A stretch of DNA of 64,000 nt, from NCBI GenBank assembly GCA_014381825.1, contig JACNKX010000149.1, positions 62,001 to 126,000 of the forward strand. The letters are read 5' to 3'. The stretch is from Planctomycetota bacterium (lineage in GTDB: Bacteria > Planctomycetota > Planctomycetia > Pirellulales > Pirellulaceae). A program made the position numbers and the translations under genes. Positions 37,901 to 49,900 of the stretch are shown piece after piece (positions within the stretch are counted from its first letter, which is position 1; every line of letters starts with the position of its first letter). Under the pieces are notes generated by a model. That model was not told the origin of the DNA. It ran no database searches and worked only from the letters and a program-made list of their open reading frames with translations.

Positions 37901-40900
37901 TGCGGACAGCACAAACGACGGTAATCCGGATGGATGTGTGGTGACGTTCGCCCGAATCGTAAACAACACGATCTTCGGCGGTACGCCTTCTATGACCGTA
38001 AGCCAAGACGCCGATGTCATCTTTTTGCAAGATACGACCGGCAGTATGGGTCTCATCATTCAGGATATCGTCGATCGCATTTCGCTGATGGACGATGCGT
38101 TGGTGGCCGCTGGCATTACTGCGAAATATGGCGCGGTTCGAATGCCCGAAAGTTCAAGTTTCTTTGGCGGTTCGGATGAGCCTGTGCTAATCCAGGACAT
38201 CGTCGACTTCGCGACTTTTAATGCAGCCGGCGCGCCGTATCCGAGTTTGGTAAACGACATTGGCGGAGCGCGGGAAGCAGGCAGTGAGGCCGTCCTAGAG
38301 GCATTGAACGCGTTCGATCCGCAGACCGGGGCGACTACGTTCAACTACACTCCAGGCTCACGCACGGTCGTTGTCCTGATACAGGAAGAGAATGACGACA
38401 GTCCGGATGATCAACCGGCGGCGCTCGCCGAGTTGATTGCCGCGAATGCAATTTTCTTCGGCATCATCGAGCCGGACGATGTAACCGAGCCGCAAAACAA
38501 TCCCAATAACGCGGTGCAAGATTACCAACAGTTCGCCGATGCCACGGGAGGTCAGCTCCTCGATATTAACAATTTCCGAACTAATCCGGATGCGTTTTTT
38601 GATGCCTTCGTTCAGTCTTTGATCGGTGCAATCGGCGGCAGCCAAGCCGTCACGGGAATTCAAGTTCAAAACAACGCCGCTCCAACGATTCTAAACAACG
38701 TCGTCGCTGGCTTTGCCGATGGCATTATCATAGATGCTTCGTCTTCGCCGACAGTACTTGGCTCGAATGCCTATCAGAATAATGGGAACAACACGAGCGG
38801 TGCTGGTGTATCTGGGCTTGGTTCAATTCCGTTGGACGTTTCATCTTCGACGCAGCTGTTCGCTAACCCCAACCGTGGCAACTTCTATCCTGCGAACGGT
38901 GCCCCGATCGTCGACAGTTCTCTCGCCACCCTCCAAGATCGAGCCAACTACTCGAATTTCAAAAACGAACTGGGATTGCCGCAATCTCCTATCTTCGCTC
39001 CCGACCGCGACGTGTACGGTCAATTGCGAGTCAACTCGGTCGAAGACCCGCTCGGTGCAGGGGCGTCGGTATTTAAGGATCGTGGAGCAGTCGATAAGGC
39101 AGACGACGAGCGACCTTATGCGGAACTGTTGATCCCCGTTGACAACGATGCAGAAGGATTTGATCTCGATCCGAATGAGACCGTCGTCTATCGAAATGAT
39201 ATTTTCCTGGAAGAGTTTTCAATCTTGCTCGGTGATGGTGCTGGGCCGGACGCACCGTTCCAAGGTACCGGGATTAATTCGCGAACTGTCGACATCTTAA
39301 CGGAGGCTAGTGATCCCGCCGATCCGGAGGGCTCGATTTCGCAACGAGCCGTTCGCATTACGCGCAACGGTGAATCCCTGACCGAAGACACCGACTACAC
39401 GCTCGGCTACAACGCCAGCACAGGCGTACTGTTGCTAACCCCGCTCTCATCACTTTGGGAGCCGGACAGCGTTTATGTTATCACGATGGATAACACGCTG
39501 ATTCAAGATAACGCTGGCAATTTCTTGCGCGACAACCAGCCTGACGGAACGACGACATTCACGATTATTTTGGGTGAATTCGAGTTCGATTACGGAGATA
39601 CTCCTGACACCAGTTATGGGACGATCGAGATCAGTAATGGCGCTCGTCACGTCTTGATTCCAGATAACCCGAATACAGCGGGTGACGAGTCAGTTCGCTT
39701 TGGCGATCGCGTCGATGGCGAAGTGGATGGGCAACCTAATGTCGCGGCCAGTGGCGACGATCGAGATCAGTCGATCGACGTTACGTCGACGTCTGGACTC
39801 TCGACGAGCTCCCTAGCACCATTCACTCTCTCGCTCCCAGCGCCTCCGAGCGTGCTGAGCGGAAGTTCGATCACGTTGGACGATGGCAGCAATTCACAGA
39901 CCTATCTGCTTTCCAATTCGGGAAGGTTGTTCGCAGTCGTCGATGGAACTCCGCCTCGAATCGTAGAGTTGGACGAGGTCACGGGTGCCGAGCGCGCGAC
40001 GACCATCACATCACCTCAGGCGATTACGTCCGGCGGTGACGTTGGTTTGGCGTTTGACGGCGTAAATCTATGGTTTGTGCAAGATCATCTGACCGAACCA
40101 GCCGTTCTTTTTCAGATTGATCCTGACGCCCCGGTCGGAACACAGATTATCGATAGCTTTCCGCTCACTGCAGGTTTGCAATCGTACGCAGGTCTGACGG
40201 CTTTGGCGGGCGACATCTATGTGGTGGATCAGGATGGGAGCGATATCTTTAAGTTGGACAAAGCGAACCGCACGCTCATCGGGTTAACGGATATCGATGG
40301 AAACAATCCGGCAATCATCATTTCTCCTGGAGACCGACTCGATGGTGGGCTAGGAGCTATCGTCGATCCGATTAACGGTGACCGTTTGGTCGCTACTTCG
40401 CTGAATCGCATGGTGTATTTCATCGACCCAGCGAATGGCCAGATCACCAGTTCGTTCGATGCCACGGGTGCCGGCACCATTACGAATACGACGGTTCTCG
40501 ACGGCACAGCCGTACTCGATGGTCAGATTTACCTCGGTACTACAGCTGGGATTAATGTCTTTGAGTTCGACGGTACGTGGGTCAGGACGATCAACAACGG
40601 AAACGAGTATTTCGCCTTGGGCAGTGACGGCGGTATCGACCCAAGCTCCACAGCGACGCTGATCGATCTAACGAGCTTCGTGGGAACGACTCCCAATGAT
40701 CTTGCCGAACGCTTGCGAGCCGAGATTCAAGCCGATCTTGATGCTGGGGAATTGGCCGGGTTCACACCTCGAAATCTGGGTGGCGGTCAGTTGTATCTTG
40801 GCGGTTCGCCGATTCTGAGCGTTACAACTCCTGCCGGCAGTGGTTTGGAAGAGTCACCGCACTCCGCTGGAAATGCCGTTCAGTATCGACTGGCGCTGAC

Positions 40901-43900
40901 GCCTAGGTTCGAGCTTGAGGTGCAGGACAACGGATCGGGTTTCGCCGATGTCGCGACGGGCGAATCGTTTATTTTCAATGATGGCAGTAATCCTGCGGTT
41001 ACCATCACGTTTGAGCGAGCTGCGTTACTTAGCGGAGCCGTTGCCGCACTTGATGTCACGATTCCGGTTGCCGATGCAACTGGCTACCCCGGTGGATCAT
41101 TCAACATCCGAATTGGGGACGAAGAGTTGACGGTTACCGCTGTCACTTTGGTTGCGCCAGGGAATCCCGCAGCCGGCGCGACCTTGAATGTGGACCGCGG
41201 AGTTAACGGAACGTCGGCGGCGAGCCATGCAAGCGGCGACTTGGTTCGCACTTCGGATCTTCTTGAGGATGTGGTTCTCTTTACGGCGTCCGACACTCCC
41301 GGCGATGTCGGCGATTCGATCGTCACCGCGATCCAACGTGTATTGCCAGAAACGTCCGTTCAGAACACGGCGTCCACTGAAGTGGTCGTGATCGAGGGTA
41401 CATTAACCAGCGCCACGATGAATGCTTCCTCTAGCAACTTGATCCAACGCGGTCCCGCCGCAAATGGTGTGGACTTCATCGCTGACGGGTCGACTTTCAC
41501 AATCGACGACGGACTTAACCTTGCCGTGACTTTCGAGTTCGACGTGGCAGGATCGGCGCCAGTCACGGTTGGCAATATCGCGATTCCGCTGGTTCCAACT
41601 GGAAACATCGACGAAATTGGCGCCGCGATGGTGGCTGCGATCAATCCAGAGATCCTGACCGCGGACCTCTCTGCTCTTGATCCGGAATATCTTCTCCGCG
41701 GTGAACCAGTTGGGGCGTCTTATCTTGGTAGCGGCTTGGTGCAAATCGCTAATCGCCCAGAGCATTCCGTTTCCGTAGCCGGCGGTACGATTGGGCTGGG
41801 CTTGGCTCCGCAGTTGCCGGTTCGCGTTCAGACGGTAGGTGCGGGGCTTGCAGTGCAAGTGCCACAAACCCAGGCCGTCGCCCTGCCAACGATTGGCGGT
41901 GCTGGAATTAGCGATGGTGCGAGTTTCACGATCGATGACAGTGTCAATTTCCCTGTGACTTTTGAATTCAATACGGTTCCGCTCGGTAGCGTCACGTTTG
42001 GCAATCGCGCAATCAATGCGTCGGACAATCCGAGTTTGGCGGTCTTGAACGCGCGAGTCCTCGCCGCGATCAACGCCGAAATCGCCACGGGTAACTTGCT
42101 GTCGACGATTCTTCCTCAGATTACGACGAGTGACCAGATTCAAATTCAAGGCGCGGATACAAGTTTGGTGGTGGCCGGTGCCGGAGTAGCTGGAAGAGGT
42201 CCGGTCAACGAACGCGAGCAATTTACGGTTGCCGATGGACAGGGTGGCAGCGTTACTTTTGAGTTTGACAACGGCGGTGCCGCACCACTCGCGCCCCTTG
42301 TTGCGGTTGATTTTGTTGAAGGCGATACTCCCAATCAGATCGCCGCGAAGATCCACGCCACGATTTCGGGAGAGGTCGGCACGACTCTTGCCATCGGTAC
42401 TATCGATCCTGATCCCGCGAACACGTTATTCGCCGAGGCTGTGATTGAATTGGGCGAGTCGCTCGATACGGTTACGTTTATCAATGGCGGTGGCGCTCAA
42501 ATTGCGGCCATGTTGGCGATCACCAGTCCAGGTGCATCCGGTGGTGTTAAGGACGGCGAGACATTTACGATCCAGCGCGGCACGGAGATTCTGACGTTCG
42601 AGTTTGATCGAAATAATTCGCTTGACGATCCGAACCATATTCGCGTTGATATTGGCGATCTGACCGGCGTGGTAGTCCCCTCAGACATCACCTCGATTGC
42701 AACGACAGATTTCGATATTGCGACGGCGATCGAAACGGCTGTTAACAGTGTTGTCGCGACGGTTTCAGCGCGAGCGTTCGTGGATGCATCCGGGGTCGCC
42801 GTCGTTGATTTGCAAGGTGATGATGAAGATGGCATCACGATCGGCAAAATCTTCCTGCCAACCGAGGCGGACGCCAGTTACACAATTCCGCTAGAAATCC
42901 TTGCTTCCTCTAGCGGCTTTGTCGATGCATGGATTGACTTCAATCGGAACGGGTTGTTCTCCGACGAGGAAAAACTTGTCGGTAACGCCGTATCACTGCC
43001 CGATAGTTCCGTGTTGGCGGCGGACACCCTGACACCGACGGCGTTAACCGCAGACCTTCTAGCACCCGGAATTACGGCGTTGACTGCTTTTATTGGCAGC
43101 GCGGCCACGACTGTTCCGGTAGTCGACGCTTCCCAGTTCGCAGCGCAGACGTTGCCGTTTGATATTCTTGTTGACACCGAGCAGATGCAAGTCACTGCGA
43201 TCAACGGAAACGATCTAACCGTGATGCGCGCCGTCAATGGAACGAATGCACGCTTCCACTTTGGTAACGCTCAAGTGCGTACGCTGGCTATCACTTCGAT
43301 ACCAGTTGCGGACGGTTCTCAATTTGCCGCCTACCCAGTTCCGTTTGATATTCTTATTGACGCTGAACAGATGCAAGTCACTGCAGTCACCGGAAACGTT
43401 TTGACGGTGACACGCGCGGTTAATGGCACGACGGAAGCCGGCCACCTTACTGATGCCGTCGTGCAATTCGCGAACGATATGCTCCTGATTGCGGATGGGT
43501 CTCAATTCGCCATGTATCCGCTGCCGTTTGATATTCTCGTCGATGCCGAACAGATGCAGGTCAATTCAGTCAGCGGAAACATTCTGACGGTGACACGTGG
43601 AGTTAACGGCACGTCGGAAGCCAACCACTTGACCAGTGCCGTCGTGCAGCCGCTGGCAAATGGTTCGATTCCTGTCACGGCTGGCTTGAACCAGTTCAGC
43701 ATCGATCCCGATGCGTACACTTCGACTGTCGCTTTTATTCCCGGTGAGACGTATGCGCGCTTCCGCATCAGCTCGATTGGTGGCCTCTTCCCGACTGGGC
43801 TTGGCATTGGAGGCGAGGTCGAAGATTATGCAGTCCGGATCTTACCAAACACCGCACCCATCGTAGCGAACGATCTGGGTACGATCGCGTTGCCCGAAGA

Positions 43901-46900
43901 CACAAACATCGACGCTCGTCCGGGCGTCGACTTCTTCATCAATCTGAATGACGTTGACGACGACCCCGCGGTCGATTTCGGATTCGATGGCAATTTTATA
44001 GATCCGCTGTTTGATGACTTGGATATCAACAACGGTCGAGAGGATCGCCTCAATTATCTAGTTCTCAGCAACAGCAACCCGACATTGCTCACCGTCAACC
44101 TGATCGGAACTCAGCTGTTGTTCGACATTCACGAACACCAAAACAATAACCTCGGTGGCGAAGCTGCGATCGTTGTTGAAGCGACCGATCACGCAGGGCT
44201 TACAACGACTGCAACATTGACCTTGTCGTTAACGCCGATCAATGACGTTCCGTTGACGACGTCGACGAACAGCACGTTCTCGCTTGATGAAGGTGCCAAT
44301 GATGGTTCCGGTGATTTAGCCGAAGTGATGCTGGCGATCAGGACGACAACCAAGAGTGCGGTGAGCGTATCTGATACGAGTGTGACGGTCGACAGCACTG
44401 CCAGCTTCCCCGAGACCGTTCCTTTCTACATCGGAATTGGTACCGAACAGATACGTGTTACGAAGGTCGACGGAAACGCTTTGACGGTTCAGCGCGGTGT
44501 GAATGGGACGACGGCAGCATTTCACGGCTTTGGTGTCACAGTCGTGACGTCGCCGGTCGCAGTATCTGACGTTGATGAAGACGAACTCGTAAACACGACG
44601 CTCGCACTTTCGATCAACGCGACCCAGACTACATTACAAATCACGGATGTGTCTTCCTTCCCGCCAGCGACTCCGTTTGATATCCGGATCGGCTCGGAAG
44701 ATCTGCGAGTGGTCGCACGTATCGGCAATAATGTGACTGTAGCGACTCGCACTAACGGCGTCGCTCACAGTGCCGGTGAGTTTGTCGGTCTGTTGACAAC
44801 TGGCATTGCGTTACAGACGCCACTCGATCCTGTATCGACCTTTACGCTTGCCGACGCCTCCAAGTTCCCCTCGCTTGTCCCGTTTGATATTGAGATCAAC
44901 GGCGAGCAAATGACGGTTACGGCGATCACGCCGGGTAGCCTTGGGGCAGCAGATTTTGACGTCACTCGAAGTATCAATGCCGTTTCTGGCGCTCATTCGG
45001 TGGGCGCTGTTGTAACCAACCTTCCCGGTGTCGGCAGCCTTGTCGGAGCAATTGGTGATACGTCCGTAAACCCCGACACTACGGTCGTCGTGGATGACGC
45101 ACAACGGTTCCCATCTTCGACACCATTCTTTATTCGGATCGATAGCGAAGAGATGCGGGTTGACAGTATTGCTGGCTCGACGTTTACTGTAGCTCGCGCT
45201 CAAAACGCGACCGTGGCTGCGGCTCATACGGATGCCTCGCTTGTCGAGAATCTACCCGGTGGTGCGACGCTTAGCACCGTTCTCGGTGATACGATTGAAA
45301 CGGTCGCGTTCTCCGACATCTCGGCGTTGCCTAATCTGTCTACGTTTAGAGTTCGCATCGGGGATGAGGAGTTGTTCGTGTTGTTCGTAACTCCTCTAAC
45401 TGCGCCCGCTGGTGAGTTGACTCTCGTTCGCGCTGCGAACGGCACGGCGGGGCCGATGCAGCCGGCGGGAACGCTGATGGAGCTTCCTGGTTTCACGGAA
45501 GTGCAAGTAACGGTTACTGTACCAAGCGGCGATGGTGCCGTTCGCTTGACGCCGTCGGGCAATGCCGCGGTGATTGAAAACGAGACGGGCCTCGTCACGC
45601 TGCAGGGAACGGAAGTTGACGTCAATGCAACACTTGCAACGCTAACTTACATCGTTCCGCACGCCGAGTTCAATTCGGTTAACAACGGCGGCGACGTGAT
45701 CATCGACATCGAGGCGAACGATCTCGGTAACACAGGAGTTGGCGGCCCGTTGTTGAGTTCGGATCAGCTGACCGTCGCCGTCAATCCCGTAAACGACCGG
45801 CCCGAGTTTACCGCCGGAGCCGATCAGACAGTTCTCGAAGATGCTGGTGCCCAAACAGTCACCGGTTGGGCGACGAATATCGCTCCCGGCCCGGCACTTG
45901 CGACCGACGAAGTCGGTCAGACGCTGACGTTCAGCACGACGATCACGATGCTGACTGGTGGTTTGACCTTTACCGCAGCTCCTGTAATCGATGAGGTATC
46001 CGGCAACCTTACATATACGGCAGCGGCTAATGCCAATGGTGCCGCGGAAGTCGTCGTTCAATTGATGGACGACGCTCTCGGATTAGACAAGTCGTTGCCG
46101 TTACATACGTTGACGATCACCGTCACCGCTGTGAACGACGCGCCGAGTGGTGCGAATAAGACGATCACGATGTTGGAAGATGGCACGCATGCATTCGCGG
46201 CCAGCGATTTTGGCTTTACGGATACCGTCGATAGTCCAACGCCAAACGCTTTGGCCTTCGTGCGAATTTCGACGCTTCCCGCGGACGGCGTGCTGGCGTT
46301 CAATAGCACGGCGGTTTCGGTGGGCGACGAGATAGCCGCCGCAAGCTTAGACGAACTGACGTTTGAGCCTGCATTGAATGAGTACGGTACGGGCTATGCG
46401 AACTTTAACTTCCAAGTGAGAGACGACGGAGGCACTGCAAACAGCGGTATCGATTTGGATCCGACCGCCAACACGATCACATTTAACGTGACCCTCGTGA
46501 ACGACGCCCCAGCCGGTACGGATAAAACGATTGGGATGCTGGAAGACGGCACGCACACATTTGGTGTAGCCGATTTCGGCTTCACCGATGTGGCGGATAA
46601 CCCAGCGGCAAACAGCTTGGCTTCAGTCGTTATTTCGTCGCTCCCCGCAGACGGCGTGTTGGCGTTCGATGGTACGGCGGTTTCGGTCGGCGACGAGATA
46701 GCCGCTACGAGCTTAAGCCAACTAACGTTTAAGCCTGCGTTGAATGAGTATGGAACGGGCTATACCAGTTTCGACTTCCAAGTGCGTGACGATGGCGGTA
46801 CGGCGAACAGCGGAATCAATCTCGATCCGAATGCAGACACGATTACTTTCGATGTAACGCTCGTCAACGACCCACCGGATGGTGCGGACAAGACGATTAC

Positions 46901-49900
46901 GATGTTGGAAGATGATACGTATACATTCGCGGCAAGTGACTTTGGCTTCAGCGACGCGGCAGACGATCCTGCTCCCAATGACTTTGCTTCCGTGGTGATT
47001 TCGACCCTTCCGTCAGCTGGGACGCTATTGCTTGGCGCGACTCCTGTTGTGGCTTCGGATGAGATACTCGTCACGAACGTGACTCAACTGACGTTCCAGC
47101 CTGCCCTGAACGCGTATGGGTCGTCCTATGCGAGCTTCGACTTCCAGTTGCGTGACGATGGCGGTACCTTGAACAGCGGTATCGATCTGGACCCGAATGC
47201 CGATACGATCACTTTTGATGTGACGCCCGTGAACGACGCGCCAGACGGCTCAGATTTAACAATCACGATATCGGAAGATGGCGCGCACGTATTCTCGATC
47301 AGCAACTTCGGTTTCAGCGATACGGCCGATGCTCCAATACCGAACAGTCTCGCTTCGGTTGTTATCTCGTCAGTTCCTGGGGCGGGCACTCTGGCCTTCA
47401 ATGGCAGTCCCGTGTCAGCCGGGGATGAAATCGCGGTTGCGACCTTCAATCAACTTTCATTCCAGCCCGCACTGAATGAGTACGGGACAGGCTATGCGAG
47501 CTTTGATTTCCAGGTGCGCGACGATGGTGGTACGGCGAACAACGGTATTAATCTCGATCCGAACGCCAACACGATCACGTTCGACGTTACGCTCGTCAAC
47601 GATGCTCCGGATGGCGCGGACTTGACGATCGGCATGTTGGAAGACGGTGTTCGTGCCTTCGCCTCAGCCGATTTTGGCTTCAGCGATACGGCGGACAACC
47701 CAGTTCCGAATATGCTCGCTTCGGTTGTCATCTCGTCACTGCCTGCCGCCGGCACTTTGACGTTTAACAGCACTCCGGTTGTGGTTGGAGATGAGATAAC
47801 CGTTGCGACATTGAACCAACTGACGTTCCAGCCAGCGTTGAACGAATACGGGACAGGCTATGCGAGCTTCGACTTCCAGGTGCGCGACGATGGTGGTACG
47901 GCGGATAATGGAATCGACTTGGATCCGAACCCCAATACGATCACGTTTGACGTAACGTTAGTCAACGACGCGCCAGCCGGTTCGGACTTGACGATTCCAA
48001 TGCTCGAAGATGGTATGTATACCTTTGCAGTGGGCGATTTTGGGTATAGCGATTCCGCGGATGATCCTCTGCCAAACAGTTTCGTTTCGGTTGTTATTTC
48101 GACACTGCCTGCAGCAGGCACACTGTTGCTCGGTGTTACTCCAGTTGTGGCCTTGGATGAGATCGCTGTTGCGAACTTGACCCAACTGACGTTCCAGCCA
48201 ACGTTAAACGAATATGGCGCGGATTATGCGAGCTTCGATTTCCAAGTGCGCGACGATGGCGGTACGCTGAACAATGGCATCAATCTGGATCCCAATCCAG
48301 ATACGATCACCTTTGACGTAACGCTTGTGAATGACGCTCCGGCTGGGACGGATGCGACGATCACAATCTTGGAAGATGCAACGCATACATTTGCAGCAGG
48401 CGATTTTGGTTTCGGCGACACAGACGATGATCCTGCTCCTAATAGTTTTGCCTCGGTAGTGATCTCGTCGCTCCCGTCAGAAGGCACGTTCGAGTTTGCC
48501 GGCAACCCTGTTGTGGTTGGTGATGAGATTACCGTCGCGAACTTGAATCAACTGACGTTCCAACCTGCGTTGAACGAGCATGGTCTAAGTTATGCGAGCT
48601 TTGACTTCCAGGTGCGCGATGATGGTGGTACGGCAAACAACGGTGTTGATTTGGATCCGACCGCCAACGTGCTCACTTTCGATGTAACATCCTTAAACGA
48701 TATTCCGCTGGTGAATGTGACGAACTCACAGTTCACCTTCTTCGAGGGGGCGGTTGATGGAGCTGGAGACGTCTTGCCGCAGGCGTTGGGCGGCGTTTCG
48801 GTATCCGATGTGGATGAAGACGAACTGGGCGGTACTGGCGAGTTGCTAGTAACGGTGACCATTCTGCCTGATCCGGATTCGGAAATTGATAATGGTACGG
48901 TGGCTGCGACGGCTGCCGGTACCGCGGTTGTGACGCAGCCAATGGCGACCCCCAATCTGTTGACGATTCAAGGCACCGAGGCCGACGTCAACGCGACTCT
49001 GGCGACATTGGCCTACGTGGCACCTTCCACAGGATTCAATAGCGCGATCAACAGCGAGGTGGGGAACCTCAGCGGAGACGTTTTTGTCGAAGTTCTCGTG
49101 GACGATCTTGGCAACACGGGTACCGACGGCGCGAAGATGTCGGATAGCACGCTTACTTTGACCGTCGTTCCCGTGAACGACCCACCCGAGTTCGGGCTTC
49201 TGATCGCGTCCGTGACGGTCGACGAGGGTGACTATGAAGCAGCTGGTTCGGTATTCCCGAATGCCGTTGTGGCAGGGGTTCTGCCAGGTCCTCTAGCGGC
49301 AACCGATGAAGCTGGTCAAATGGTCAACTTCATCCTTACACCAACGAATGTGTTGGGTAACTTGGCCTTCACATCGGGTCCTTCGTTTAACTTCAACTCG
49401 GGCTCTGGCGACTATGAGCTGACCTTCCAGACCGCTCCCGATACGAACGGTTCGGCTGTCATCGAAGTTGTTCTGATGGACGATGGTGGCACAGCCAATG
49501 GTGGGATGGATAAGTCAACGGTCCAGCGTTTCACGCTAACGGTCGATCCGATCAACGACGCACCTTTTGTTGTTGTTGATCCCTCGTTGCAGGACCCAAC
49601 TCGCAATGAAGACAGCGGGCTCGTCGTGATTAGCGATTGGGCATCGACCGTGCTGCCAGGGCCAGCGACTGCGACGGATGAATTGACGCAAGGGTTGACG
49701 GCGGTTGTTAATATCTCCGGAACGACGGACAGTTTGGTGACGAACGCACCAACAATTTCATTTGATCCGGCGACAGGTGATTTGACGTTTGAGGCGGATC
49801 CAAATACTTACGGTACAGCGACGTTCTCGGTTACCGTCACCGATGACGCTCTGAACGACAATCAGTCGACGATCGTGGGGCCGTTTGTCTTGACGATCTC

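Larger units (their letters stand above)
39580..43845 (+). other. GEVED domain split twice (gene 2)
   Basis: Part 1 (39580-39783): YGDTPDTSYGT, NGARHVLIP, ASGDDRDQS. Part 2 (42818-42995): DDEDGITIGKIFLP, GFVDAWIDFNRNGLFSDEEK. Part 3 (43666-43845): FIPGETYARFRISSIGG, GEVEDYAVRIL. Between parts 1 and 2 lie about 1,010 residues of FEFD units. Between parts 2 and 3 lie three QMQ modules. Confidence 0.8.

Noticed and set aside
44367-44569. 8-bp direct repeat GTATCTGA at 44367-44374 and 44562-44569 around the first QMQ insert, resembling a target-site duplication
   Set aside because: Removing one copy leaves several extra residues relative to the intact twin at 48702, and I found no such repeat at the other module junctions I compared. 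It is most likely chance.
46140-48701. Possible CRISPR-like array from regular direct repeats
   Set aside because: Units are 366 bp, fully coding, in frame and diverged throughout, with no short identical repeat separated by unique spacers.
46147-48955. Series of similar antisense ORFs of about 85-105 codons
   Set aside because: They recur because the sense strand carries the 366-bp repeats. The similarity is a by-product and not a protein family.
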